From the NCBI GenBank assembly GCA_025504975.1, contig JANUWI010000004.1, positions 1,736,001-1,800,000 of the forward strand: a DNA stretch of 64,000 nucleotides, read 5' to 3'. Positions 44,915-57,226 of this stretch are shown piece by piece. A model generated the notes under the pieces. It saw only the letters and a list, made by a program, of their open reading frames with translations. It searched no databases and was not told the DNA's origin. Source of the DNA: Plenodomus lindquistii (Eukaryota; Ascomycota; Dothideomycetes; Pleosporales; Leptosphaeriaceae). Within the stretch, counting starts at the first letter, position 1; the number at the start of each line of letters is the position of its first letter. Made by a program: the position numbers and the translations under genes.

Positions 44915-47900
44915 AGCTCGTCGCTTCGTTGATTGGAAATGATTGTTTGGTGGAGTTCACCGAGATGAAAAGTCGAGGCGTCCGGGAAAATTCGTAGGCT
45001 AAGCCAGTCAGGACTAGCTTCAGGGTCCAAACTTTGCAATGCATCGCTCACCTTGTGGTCTCATTGCACTATCGTCGCTCTCCTTTTTCCATAAACTGAA
45101 TCGTGGAAGTCCTTCATGGGCTCATATCCCTAGCAGCTCCGCGACGATTGTCAACGTAGCTCGGCTTGAGTCTTGTTGCCCTCGGCCAGCGGTGAGCGTT
45201 TCCATGGCAAGTTTGAGCTTTATAGACTAACGTTATGTGGAGTACCTGAGATGTTGTGTATAATTTTGATTTCAATATACCTGCCCCTTTAACCATGTCC
45301 CGTGCGGTCAGCTAGATGGATTTCCTTGACACAATTGAATCTAGACAAGCTGTATTCGTACTGACCATGGCGAGGTCCAACCCTTGGACGCTTGAATGAC
45401 TTGCACATCTACTGTGCACTGTGCAAGGAGCCCTATGTGGGTGCCGTTGGGCTTTGCAAAACTTACACAGTAGAAGTCATGACCGGTCTATAACATTGTC
45501 TGCAGTTTCAACTGATATTTGATGGATATCAGTATTCCACGGTAGGTTGATAGAAGCGCGCGAGATGAAGAACTGCATTACTACATGGCTTGGAAACATG
45601 TTACCTGTAACGACCAAATTGAGTTTATTCTACTGTGCAGCGGTTCATGCCCAGTAGGTCCAGATACCAACGGGATGCATGCATAGGTGACGATGATGGA
45701 TACATACGCACCTATTGCAAGACATGAAGGATATGCTGCAGCCCGTTGTGTTACTGTTCTACGATTTACGATTGACGCGAATGCAAAGGCGTCCTAGTGA
45801 GTTGTATAGCCATCTCTGTGTCTCTGTGTTGAAAGTGACGATGACGATCGTTGGTCGGAATCCCCACCTGCAATACGTCCCATTTCCGCGGTGAATATTA
45901 TAGCCCAGACTATAATTCCAGATATGTAGGTAGCTCGCAAGGGTACGCCACCGGACAATACATGATGCGATTGTTCTCTTCATGTACATGAGTGACGTTG
46001 AGCAAGCATGGTTCGGTTGCTCTAGCATTATGAGGGGGCTTATTTCATTTGGCGCACCTGCCTTATGAATTCGGAACACTAAATACTGCAGCAAGGAGCT
46101 TACAAGGACACAGATGGTATGATGTGACAAGTTTTTCCCAATATCTTTGTCTGAATTTTTGAATCCGTTGTGTTACGTGACGAAAACTGCAGGTTCAAGA
46201 GTAACCAGCTCCTTCGTGTCACTGCATCGATTCCGGCAGCAGCCTATAGTCAGCGTGCACCGAGAACAAGCCGCACGCGGATATGAAACTCGTGTTTGCT
46301 CACCAAGGATCCTCCCGATCAACGGGAACAAAGCCCCGACAAGCACTGGGCAGGGCATCCACAAGGAAGTCTGCATGTCGTATGGATCCGGTGAGACACT
46401 CGTGTACGCAGACGCGTGACGACCGTACTGTGTAGGTATCATGTGGCTGTTTCGAACAGACGGGAGGGCTGGAGATGCTGATGGACACTGAGCATATATT
46501 GAAGTCTAAGCCTCAGACACAGCAGGGCCACCATCGCTGTAATGCAAGCCTTCACGAACAAAAGCGACAGCCAGAATGCTTTGGTCACAGTGCAGATTTC
46601 CAGGGTCATGAAACGGCGAAGGAGTCTGGGGTACCGGGGCTGACGTCCAAACTGTATGTATGTAGCTCGCAAAAGCGTCATGTGATGGCGTGTTCCACTT
46701 GCTTCCTATTTGGGCAGTTTGTTGACCCGAAGCTAACGCGTCGCGCAGAGACTGATGCAGATAGAGTGCAAGACGCGCTCCAGAAGCGCCGCTCTTGGCC
46801 GTTCTGTCCCACAGGGAGGGGTCGCCGGCGTGGGTGGGGTTCTGGCGAACGGGTGCTGGTTTTATGAAAGGTTATGCCGCCCGCTCAGACACGCTCTCGA
46901 ACGATGACTTCAGCGGCCAGCCCGCCTCAAAACACCCCGCGACAGCCACCGACCGGCAGCCCCGAATTGCCAGCCGTTGGACTGTTTGTTGTTGTTTTTG
47001 TCTCGAAGGAAGTGGTCGACGAGACTGAGAAGCGCTTGTCGCCTCGCACGCACAGCGGTTCCCGGTTTCTTAGACATGGGAACTGGGTGTCCAAAGTCAG
47101 CCTTGTTGCTGATGACGTTGTCTCGTTGTCGCAATCGCGATTCGAGAGCCGCAGCTCGATCTCCAATACGCACTAGGCGATGGGTTTGCCATGGAGCAAA
47201 GCTACTCCGGTTTTATGCATCCCTATGTGGGCTGGAGCTTTGGCAAACCCAGGGCTCGCAGCGCCTGCGCTCGGTCTCACTGTACAAATTAAGATGGAAA
47301 TCTCCCGTGCGTGCCGAATCAGACGAGACGGTAGGCCAAGGTTGTTGCTGCAGTCGGCGGTGAGCCAATCATGTGCGCATATCAGGCTCTGACTTGGAGG
47401 CGGGATCCTTGCCAAAGAGCGCCAAGTTGAATGTTGTCTGTGTTGTGCATACAGCGATGACGCAAAACGACGTGAGTTGACAGCGTCAAAGCAACAAATG
47501 GGCAGTCGACGAGGCTCCGGGCTCAGACGCAGGCTCGGCTGATCCGCGGGCTCATGGTGCCGGATGGGAAGGTTGCGATTGCAGTCACCTTGGTAACGGT
47601 TACCGTCTCTACACTGGGTTACACAGGCCAATGGGCCAGTGGAGAAGTTGGCCAAGTTCGATGACTGAGAACGGCGCTGGAGACCGAGCCGGGGGCCTGA
47701 GTTTAGGCGGAGAAGGGAACTCTTCGTTTCACACCAATTCCGTAAGTGCAGGGAGGGCCTCGCAGTGACATGATCCGTGCCGGCCTAGGCCAAACTGCTC
47801 CTCTGGCAACGGCGTTGGAGGAGGCATGGCCTGCAGAAGCACGGCAGCGCAGCGCCCGGTGAAGCAGCAGGCGTCAGACGAGAGCTGAGGATTGATTGTA

Positions 47901-48688
47901 GTGCCGTAACGGGCCATGAGCAGGGCAGGGTTGGGTCACGGGCGGTCGAGTATCCTACTCTAGGTGTACTGTAGAGCAGCGTATGTAGACGATGCAATCG
48001 CGGTCAACTGCACCGCCGGCGTACCTGCGCACGCAGCGATGCGAGATGCAGGCGATCTGCGGCTTCTGCAGCAGCGCCATTGTGGGCAGCAAACCACATT
48101 ACATTACATACCCACTTTGAGTGGCCCGCTGCCAGGGCGCATAACTCAGGCTTGGGCCATTGGTGGAGGCGCTTGCACAGGCGGGCTGCTGGCCCATGTC
48201 GCTCTAACGTCTGTTGCTTAGCCAACTTCAGACCGAGCAGCTGAATGACCTGCTTGGGCCTGCCTCTTCTTCACCTTCTGCCCCCCAAGAAGGCTCAATC
48301 CCCTCTTTAAGAAGACGGCTGCGGTATACTGGTCGCTGGTCATATCGCTTGGATACAGAAGCAGAGAGGGCAATTGCTATCCACATTCCTTGCTCTGTCC
48401 CGACCACGCCTGCACGCCTCATGTCGCCGCGCCCATAACGCCCACGCCCACGCCCACGCCCTCGCCCTGCACACTGCGCGAGCCTCGAGCCCTGTTCCTG
48501 CGAGCATCTTCAGATTGGAATTAGCTTTCCTGTCTTGTATGCTTATCCGTTGCTTGTCACCGCCAGCCCCCCGCCCGTCGCCTGCATCTGTCCATCGCCA
48601 TTGAGTGAAGACGACGACCGCAAACGCTCGCTACCCGCAGTTGCCTGGCACGACCACGAGACGAACCGAACCCTCGTCCGCCGCCAAG
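44915..48688. other. 3.8-kb gene-poor region upstream of CDC25
   Basis: Many short overlapping open frames (longest about 160 codons) on both strands, none with recognisable motifs or plausible splice continuations. A perfect inverted repeat GGTAAC-G-GTTACC sits at 47592-47604. The part from about 48.2 kb is pyrimidine- and GC-rich with a CGCCCA tandem (about 48437-48460), consistent with a long CDC25 5' UTR. No transposon, tRNA or rRNA recognised. Confidence 0.45.
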
Positions 48689-50625
48689 ATGGAAATGTCG
48701 TCGCCCCTCGCCGCCATGCACCCACCGCCCATCCCCGGTCCTTGGGGCTATCGTCGCGACCTGCCTGCCTCCAAGCCATTGTTTGGAGCACACACTTTGG
48801 GCCCCAAGAGCTTCAACTTTCGAGACATGAGCATGAACAGCCTCAAGAAGGGAGGCTCCGACTACTTCACCCTGCAGCCCATGCGAGCGTCGGCGTCGTC
48901 GCCGACCACGAGTCTGGCCGCCGACATGTCATCCAACCTGCACATGGACCAGAGGTACAGTGCTCCCTTGCATGGGCCCTCTTTCAACCCCGGCTAACAA
49001 TCCTCTTTGTTACAGTCCTCAGCTAGCAACGCCACGTCGGTCGCTCTTCACGTCGAATCTATTTCAGCAGCACGACTCGCATGGTAGGCGGCTGTGCAAT
49101 TGCTTTGTCCCCGTCTGCGTGCTAACACCGCCCAAAGTAGGACTGACCCCCCCGCAAGTCCGATGGGAAGGCGTAACAACACCGCCAATCCCCTCTTCGT
49201 CGCCCTGCTTCGTTCCTGACTCCATGGACATCTCTCCTCTACCCCACAAAGCCCCCTTCAGCTTCCTCCACAACGACAACTCCCTCCCGCTCCCCTCACC
49301 CTCCCCAGAGGCCACCCCCAGCACTGACGACGACATGCTCTCACCATGCGACGAGCTGCCCACACCCAATCTGGAGGTCCCAAGACCCGTCTCTGCTGCT
49401 GAGTGAGTGCTCCTGTCGTCGAAACACCCGCCTTTTGCTAATGAATCGCAGCCGACGAAAGTCCATCCTTCTTCGACCGTCTCTCTCTCGTGCTAAGAAC
49501 TACTCGACTAACACTGTTACCTTCAAGTCGCAAGAAAATAACCAGCCATTCAAGTTCGGTAACGGTGACTTCTCGAATGCATCTTCGCTTAGTTTGGATG
49601 AATGCTTCACTGCGTCCCCACCCCAGGAGCGCCGGCCCACCTCGAATGGCTCGTTGTTTGCCCTCAAGACTAAGCCTTTCAGCCTCAACTCGAGTTCCGT
49701 CTCCCGTGCTAATGGCTCCCCTCTTGCCGCTGTTAGGAAGCCTGCCGGTCCTCCCTCCCGGAGACCGAGCAAGTTTCGAAGGTCACTCAGCATGTTTGAG
49801 CATCCCGGCGATGTGATGAATGCCAAGCAAGATCAAGAGTGTGTTCCACCAAGCAGCATTCAGCCCAGTGCCCCTCAACCCAGCGGTCTGCAGTCTGTCA
49901 TGGACATGGACGAGATTCCTGCACTCAAGCTTCCACACTTTACTACCAATGAACCTGAGAGCCTGCCTCGCATCACTCGTGAAACATTGATTCAGGTTCT
50001 TGATGGCACGTACGACCACTTATACGAGAACAAGGTCATCATCGACTGTCGCTTTGAATACGAATACAACGGAGGACACATTGAGGGCGCCATGAACTTT
50101 TGTGACAAGGAGAAGCTCGCTGAGCGACTCTTTGAGGCTCCATCGAGTGCTAACACCTTACTCATTCTGCATTGCGAATACTCAGCACATCGTGCACCCC
50201 TCATGTAAGAGGCACTGCCACTCCACATTCACACATGTCTAACACGAGATAGGGCCAAGTTCGTGCGTTCCCAGGATCGCAAAGAGAACTCCCATCGATA
50301 TCCTCATCTCTCATTTCCCGAGGTGTACATCCTGGACGGCGGGTACAGTTCCTTTTACCACGCGCACTCGACACGGTGCTTCCCACAAAACTACCTTCGC
50401 ATGGACGCGAAAGAGCACGAGCAGTCGTGCGAACGCGGATTGAACAAGCTCAAGCAGCGCGCCAAGTTGAGCCGCGCGCAAACTTTTGCCTTTGGACAAC
50501 ATTCCTGTCAGATGGAAGATAGTCCAACGGCTCTTGGCCGGACGAAGAGTGGAGGCAACATCTTCACCCTTGGCGGCGACGACTCCGGACGAATCGGCGC
50601 TTCCCGTCGCATGGCTTCTTATTGA
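48689..50625 (+). CDS. CDC25: CDC25/NimT M-phase inducer tyrosine phosphatase
   Basis: Five exons: 48689-48954, 49016-49083, 49141-49402, 49452-50204 and 50253-50625; introns of 61, 57, 49 and 48 nt; 573 aa. It activates Cdk1 by removing inhibitory tyrosine phosphate at G2/M. The N-terminal about 370 residues are a Ser/Pro-rich regulatory region with many S/T-P sites (LATPRRS, LTPPQVRWEG, PLPSPSPE) and a basic SRRPSKFRRSLSMF element. The rhodanese-like catalytic domain follows (PRITRETLIQVLDGTYDH, IIDCRFEYEYNGGHI), with the active-site loop HCEYSAHRAP (Cys440, Arg446); the last intron interrupts it just after at LM|AKFVRSQDR. The C-terminus has YILDGGYSSFY and YLRMDAKEH. Length and motifs match Aspergillus NimT. 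Confidence 0.95.
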
Positions 50626-51804
50626 GCCTGCGCGGTAGTATCCGGTACTTCATGATATTCACTTGCATTACGGCGGACCGAATCATGGCGTTTCTTTTGG
50701 TTGCTGCATCGAGATTCCACAGCATTGGCGTTCGGTCATGTCACATCTTCTTTACGGCGTTGAAGCGATCACCATTTCCTGCATCATCACTGGACCTGTT
50801 GGACGAGCCAGCATTTGTCCTGACCTTCATTATGTTTGCATTCTATACCCAGTGCCTAGGCCCTAGCGACCCGGCATAGTCACCATTCTCAAGAGGGCTT
50901 GTTGCATAGCCATCTTCTTTCAGCAGCCTTGTTTTTCATCACCACGTCTTTGGCAGCTACTTGATTTCCTTTGTTTACCTCATCCTCCGACGGATCTTTT
51001 CCTAATCACTCTACAGAGCTGGGAAATGCTCTCGAAGGAATCTAAACATCATCACGAAGCCACATACACCCAGGCCTACGTGCCTCCACAATCATCATCA
51101 TCATCATCATCACCACCACCACCACCACCACCACGGCATCCTTTTTCATTACCATAACTCTATGCCCAGTTCGGCATTTCCCCTGAACTTCTAACTTCGC
51201 TTTGATTCGAACCTCGACTAGGGCCACTAGAAGCCCTGTTCGGCGAATGGTTGTGCTCAATGTTCTCTATCAAACTGTCACTTCTATTCTCTGCAAGGCG
51301 GAACAGATACTTCGGCGTTGATGAAGCTGCGCGGAGATGAATCGCAGAGTTCAAGGAGGTAATCAGTACGGACTTTGTTCCTCGAAAGAGGATCAACGGT
51401 GGTTTTGTAGATTTGTGTGAGATTCTTAGCCTTTAGAAAAAGATCAGTTACAATCACCACGCTCCCTTGCATCGTGACGATCTTGTCATGTCTCTATGTG
51501 GTTGTTGGATTTTCTCGTTGAGGTAAGGAAGCCCTGGGAAACAATACAAACTTCGTGAGGCACGCGACGCGCCGCGCTAGTTGATGGCGCCCCGCAGTGA
51601 CACCCCACGATCTTCAGATGTTCGCCAAGTCGCGTTCGATCAGTGCTTAGCTCTGGCTGCTTGCCAAATCCACGAGTATACCTCAACTACGAGAACTTCG
51701 TTTGTAGATTCGCCTTTGTTCAGTAATTGCCTTCGACAGTGTTGAAGTTCGCTCCACGTGTTGTCCATTACTCGCAAACTACCGCATAGTTGCCTCACGT
51801 CCTA
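50626..51804. other. Intergenic between CDC25 and SLD5
   Basis: 1.18 kb holding CDC25's 3' UTR, a trinucleotide repeat (see separate entry) and SLD5's promoter. No gene recognised. Confidence 0.45.
51089..51134. repeat. ATC then ACC trinucleotide microsatellite
   Basis: About seven ATC units pass directly into about eight ACC units in non-coding DNA downstream of CDC25. Confidence 0.9.
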
Positions 51805-52591
51805 ATGGATATCGACGACCTTCTCGCCGAAGTCGCTGTAGACTCCACCCCACGAGAGACACGCGACCTTCAAGAACTGACACGTTCTTGGGTAGCGGAG
51901 CGCGTTGCGCCTGAGATATTGCCATGGCCGAGCGAACTGATGGAGCGCGTCTTGGAGAGAATTCGGAGGCAGGTGTGTGCATGGTAGCGCGCACAAGAGC
52001 CGAGAAGCGATACTAATGACGCAGCCAGATTGAACTGGTGGAAGATCAGACAGGCAGCATGGATCCCAAGACGAACTTCAAGTTGATCATTATACAAACG
52101 GAACTGGAGCGGTTTAAGTTCTTGGTCAGGAGCTTCTTGAGAGCTAGGATAAAGAAGGTAGGCTACCTTGACTCCTTGCATCAACGCTGATTGTGTTAAC
52201 GGGGGACCAGATCGACTCACATCCATTACACATCAAGGTACTACACGAAAAGTCAATCGATGACTTGCGACCGCTCCTATCCCCCGCCGAATCCCAGTAC
52301 CTCGAATCCCACCAGTCGCTACTCTCAGCACACTATTCTTCTTCCTTTCTTGGTCAATTCCCTGCCGCGTTACGGCGACTGGACGATCCTTCGGGTGGAG
52401 TTAGTATGATCGAGAAGCCAGACGAGGATAAAGCTGTATTTGTGCGGGCGTTACGAGACGTGGGGGACATATTTGTGGAAGGTACGGACCGAAGATTCGA
52501 GGTGAAGAGGGGCGATGTGTGGGTGGTCCGATGGAGCGCTGTAAGAGCTTGGGCAATCGGATCCGGTACGGGCGATATCGAGTTGATCTGA
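51805..52591 (+). CDS. SLD5: GINS complex subunit Sld5
   Basis: Exons 51805-51972, 52029-52157 and 52211-52591; introns of 56 and 53 nt, both phase 0; 225 aa, the usual Sld5 length. Part of the GINS tetramer (Sld5-Psf1-Psf2-Psf3) in the CMG helicase at replication forks. The start MDIDDLLAEV leads into WVAERVAPEILPWP, and after the first intron IELVEDQTG and LIIIQTELERFKFLVRSFLR, the GINS A-domain helices. The third exon has KIDSHPLHIK, PAESQYLESHQ and ends in the beta-rich B domain (FVEGTDRRFEVKRGDVWVVR). Confidence 0.93.
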
Positions 52592-52680
52592 TCAGCATTA
52601 ATACACCCAACGTCCTTAGCGCTTACATCCGATCGGGCGCCGGCTGAGTGCCATAAACACGGCGACTTTACCTACGAATT

Positions 52681-53194
52681 ATGAGCTGCGAGACGGCGAG
52701 TCTGGTACACTTGGTACGCCACCCAAAATCATTGACGAAGCCAACACCTGCAGGGTCGGGTGTTACAAGAACGGTACGTCAACGGTCCACTAAGCACGGC
52801 AGTTACTGTTGCTATTGATGACCTGTAGCCGCCCAGTAAGGAGGCAGACGACGCAATCTCGCAGAGGCTCTTGAAGACTTTCAATGCGAAATCCAATGAG
52901 ATACGTGAAATTCGTTGCACATCTTACGAAAGATCCTATACTCTATTTGCCCCGCTGGCGACACTCACCACTTCATCTACACAATCACGACTATCAAATG
53001 CACTTACTCGACATAACAGAGAAAATGCGTTTCTTCATGGCGCAATTCTGAGACCAGCTCATGTTGCTATGTTCTCGATGATCACCAGAGAGTATAAAAT
53101 TTTTTACGATTTCAAAGCCCTTGGAATACGTCCAGACTGGTATCAACACATGTTTCATCAGCATCGCCTAGTGATTTGTCATGGCTTTATTTAA
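52681..53194 (+). CDS. Possible two-exon small gene, function unknown
   Basis: An ATG at 52681 opens 31 codons to a GTACGT donor at 52774; an acceptor TAG at 52826-52828, after a TGAC branch-like site, leads in phase 0 into a 122-codon open exon (52829-53194) beginning PPSKEADDAISQRLLKTFNA. The two halves join in the same frame (152 aa) and the join region is helical and charged, which is better than random, but composition changes toward the end (many Phe/His/Tyr) and no family is recognised. It starts only 90 bp after SLD5. It may be a real small gene, a truncated remnant, or chance. Confidence 0.3.
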
Positions 53195-54974
53195 AGGTGC
53201 GATGGAATTTTATACGTCTCTAGTCGTGTGGATACAGCTTGAAATCCCTTGTTTTTTACGAGTACGTGAGGTATACAATTGCTCACTGCAGGCAACAGAT
53301 GCCCGCGTACAAGTCGTTTCCGTCGGCTAAAATATCATGAGGTATTGGATTTATGATGGAGCACCAGAAGCCCTTGATTGAATGAGCTACCGATACTGGA
53401 AACTTCTTGGACGGACCAGGTCTGATAAGGTTAAAAAATATGTGCACGCAGTGACTATTTCGAAGTTTTGTCCATGTCCTTTCTCGTGTTGACTGGTATG
53501 AGCCCTAGATATTGCCGTTCTCTAGTAGTAGTAAGACAGTAAACAGCAGAAAATATGAAGAAGATACCGACCCCTACGAAGACGGACAATGTTGCTGCGG
53601 AACTGTCCGGGCTTAAATGCCAAAGTTGAGATCACGCTCACCTTGTCTTGAAAGTATCAGTGCACGGTCAAGGCACGTCGCCATAATCATCTGTAATGTT
53701 GAAACTCGATTTCGAAGCAGAACAAGTTACGCTACGTACCCTATATCACTCCTTGTCGTTGTAGAGCAATCTTGTTAGCATTCGCCTGTTAATGATGCTT
53801 CTGTACTATCTACGCTGAAACCAAACGGAAGACCTTTTACAGTCATCCTTGGCGCACGCAGCAGGCATGTTTGCTCCATAGATTACTGCGCCAAAACTCG
53901 TCTTCTTAGTCCTTCGTAGAAGCAGACTGCTTCTTCACCTTGAGCTGTTACATAGAGCCGAATATCAATTGCAACAGTCAAACAGGAACATTGTGTATCA
54001 TTGAGTAGCCAATGGTCAAAGAACCAAGGATGTCTTGCCCTAGCACGGTTGTTCAAGTCTTGTTGCTCCAGGGCTATGTGTTTATATCATGGATTATCGA
54101 TGGAATCAGCTACCATACGACCAGGCGACAAGTGCTGCAGCTGGCAATTGAACCAACTACAGGAATTGTCGGTCGCTTCCCCATTGCGAAAGCCTCATAT
54201 ACGGATATCTGATAAATGATTTCATTCTTCCATGGAATCGGTACCAGTATCCTCGCTCCAATACCGCGGTTCCATCAAAGACAGCGATTGCATACTAGGT
54301 ACCAGTATTTCAAGGTTGCCACGGCCCACAACTTTACCGGGCGTGAACGCGTAAGCACATTCGTCTGAAGTATGTACACACGTTTGGACGGGTGTACCAG
54401 ATTCCCATTCTCTATAATCCAGGAATTTCAGGCGAGAAAACGAGAAAGATGAGATTCACGACACATGTGGTAGTGTACGGTGGTATTCTAAAGTATCCGC
54501 TAGTACGGTGACGGTACCCTAGTCCATATAGCTAACTATGGCCACAGCCGAGACCACTTGTTTCCTAAGATGGGATGATACAGTCCCGCCTCCACCATGA
54601 ACCGTGGTTCACCACCACGGACACTACACTTCCTACCTTAGTCTTGCGTGAAAGCGCTAGCACTAAACTTTAATACCACGTTTCCTACCGAATGTGGCGG
54701 CCTGAATGAGCAAGTCAAGTGCGGCGTAAGGACGAATCGCGGGTACGAATCGACGCCATGGTCTTTATATAATTCGGAGATTTATGCCGTGGATGCGTCA
54801 TAGCCGTGGGTTGTGGTCATGCGGGCCGAAGCCATGGATTTAGGCCGTGGCTCGTTTCATGCCTGACATGGTGTCGTAAGCTGTAAATTGTCTTAAGAAT
54901 TGCCGGTGTTTTCCCCTCTGCGATATCTGCTGTTGTCGGCATTGCTAGTCGGCTCATGGTACCTGGCAGTTTCT
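53195..54974. other. 1.8-kb region without recognisable genes
   Basis: AT-richer than its surroundings with only short open frames (up to about 72 codons). A perfect hairpin CCGTGGT-TCACC-ACCACGG lies at 54602-54620, and CCGTGG-type motifs recur nearby (54.78-54.85 kb). No transposase or terminal repeats found by eye. Confidence 0.45.
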
Positions 54975-56049
54975 TCATCCTTGGCCGTGTTGCTTCGCGC
55001 GCGAGATGCCGAAGACACTTTGTTGGGATTTGGAGGCGAGCTTCAGAGGGGAGAAACGTGATTCTGGAAGGCGCCGACCGGCTTTGATGCTTTCGAGGAC
55101 CCTGGAGTGTATTTGTCAGTAGAGGAGACTCAAGAGCGCATCAATTTCATGGTGATTTTGACATGACCAAGGTAGGATGCGTGCGTACCATTCCGCAGTG
55201 ATGAACTTGACAGCCTTGCCGCCAGTTCGTGCGATTTCTTTCTGTATCTTGGTCGCGGCCAACCCTCCGCCTGCACCGCCGCGGGTGCTCGAGGTCCCGA
55301 GGATGACATGCGTGACGGAACGTCGACCTAATGCAATCGAGTGCGATGCGCCGTGGAGGGCAAGCAAGTGCTTGAGCTTATGGTCAGAGACCATGGGAGC
55401 CGTGGAGCCGTTGATGTAGAAGCAGAGACCAGTAAACATCTGCTTTTGCGCTGGTTGGGCAAGAGGCTCGTCGCGTGCGTTCTTGTGGAGGTCGAGAGTA
55501 GAGTCTGGTGGTGGTCAGAAGATGCTTGTAACGTGCCCATGATGTGCACAACGGCCTCTACGTACCGTGGCCATGGTGCCGATGCTCGTCTGTGTGTAGT
55601 GACTTGGTATCTTCCTCAGATGGTGTTGTCGTGGTAGCCTCGGAGGCGCCCCAGACTTCAGCGAGACTCTTCTGCCCCCCTGTCCTCAGCCCCCTTGCCC
55701 CGTCGTCCCACGCGCCATTCTCTTTGCGGCCGTCGTTACCAAAATGCGTGCTGCCAGCGCCGATGGCATCGGCAACTCTCTTGCCACCATCGCGGCCGGC
55801 CCTGTACTGTTCGCCAAGCTTGAGGTTGCGCGAGACGCGCCATGACGACGAGCCAGACAGGCGATTTTCCGCGCGCTGGTGTCCGGTCGAGCTGCTATTC
55901 CAAGGGTCGAAGAAGGCGCGTCGGGCCGTGGCTGTGCTTTGGCGGGGTTGCTTCGATGGGGGGAGTGTGTTGATCGTCGCACAGGGAGTCGACGACAAGG
56001 CCGCGTCGGAAGAGGCAGGCGCCAGTGATCGGCGACCAGCATCGTGCAT
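54975..56049 (-). CDS. Fungal BRCT-domain protein
   Basis: Exons 56049-55566, 55504-55189 and 55101-54975; introns of 61 and 87 nt; 308 aa. The N-terminal half is basic and Gly/Ser-rich with RAFFDPWNSSSTGHQRAENR, SWRVSRNLKLGEQYRAG and LRTGGQKSLAEVWG. A single BRCT-like domain follows at about residues 184-280: QMFTGLCFYINGSTAPMVSD, HLLALHGASHSIALGRRSVTH, VKFITAEW|VLESIKAGRRLP, the Trp being completed across the last intron. BRCT domains bind phosphoproteins in DNA damage signalling; a DNA-repair role is inferred. The start is uncertain: an in-frame ATG at 56196 would add 49 residues. A 321-codon open frame lies on the opposite strand and is the antisense shadow. Confidence 0.78.
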
Positions 56050-57226
56050 GGCGTACGACGAGCTCGTTTGCGCCAGGCGATGGACGGGGTTGACGTGGTC
56101 GACGTTGCGCGGGTCGCGGGTTGCATGTGCAGTCACTGTGCAAGTCGGCGCGCCCGCCGGGTGTTGCTTTGTCGTCGGCCTGGCGCACTTCGCCATGACA
56201 GTGCAACGACAACGCCGGCTGGAGTCGTGTCTGAGCGCCGCAACCGAGCCGCCTGCCAGATGCAAGTCAAGGCTGCAATTCACCTCCGTGTCCCAGTCGG
56301 GTGGAGCGTACTACTGCTGCACAACTGTGTACTTATGTCCATGTCCTGATGGCGCTGCATGTGGCATGGCGCCGTGGGCACTGTCTGTTGCGCCTGCATG
56401 TGACTGTCGTGTGCTCACCGTCGACAGTGCAGTTGTGATCATAAGCGGTAATCGCCCATGTCAACGCTGTGCAACGCGAAATGCATACATACATACTGGC
56501 ATGGGCTGACATTAAGGTTCAACGTCGGAGCACCATGCGAGCACGCAAATTTCTGCACCTCGTGTCACGAGCTGGAAGATATTGGGCGAGTCGGGCCTTG
56601 AAACGAATCATGAACACCGCCATTTCTGCATGTGCCGACTCTAAATGGACCATCTTCTTATCATTCCTTGCTTTGAAACTCCGTGTGCCATAGTGGCAGC
56701 TACACAGATATTGATCTGCACTCCGCATGCAAAGACTGGCCTCGCTCATCGACTTTGCCTATGGAAAAGGAACTACGCCTTAATGTGACACAACGCCATG
56801 CCCATGCTGCCCAAACGCCCTGCTGATTACCACCAAAGCCCACAAGTGCTGTATTGTATGAACAGGTCAGAATGCATGTACCGATACACACATCTGCATT
56901 TTGACCGGTGACGGTCTAGAAATCTGAACGCTCGCTGAGGAAGACAAAGGGACGGGCCGTGGAAGTGCAAACATGCACTGAAGCCGGACGGCCGTGTATC
57001 GAGAGAATGAACAAAGCAAAGGGAAAAGAAAAGAAAACCAAGCCCCTGATGAGGTCATCGCAACTGTTATCAGGCTGGTTTGGTGTGAAATGAGCATCCG
57101 CCGTTCTGGACCAGGTGGCCATTTGCAGGACTGCTTCAGTAAATGCTGCGTGGATTCGTAAACAAGAGTCATCTTCGTAATTTCGTAACACAGTGGACAG
57201 CCACATTTGAGGGTTTGTCGTCTAGT
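56050..57226. other. Intergenic
   Basis: 1.18 kb between the BRCT gene's start and the unknown gene's stop; its left part could encode extra N-terminus of the BRCT protein. Nothing else recognised. Confidence 0.45.

Noticed and set aside
44915..48688. Possible hidden genes in the 3.8-kb gap
   Set aside because: I tried joining open frames with GT...AG introns and found no combination giving recognisable motifs.
55544..56509. 321-codon plus-strand open frame
   Set aside because: Antisense to the BRCT gene, whose spliced minus-strand product has recognisable motifs and consistent splice sites.
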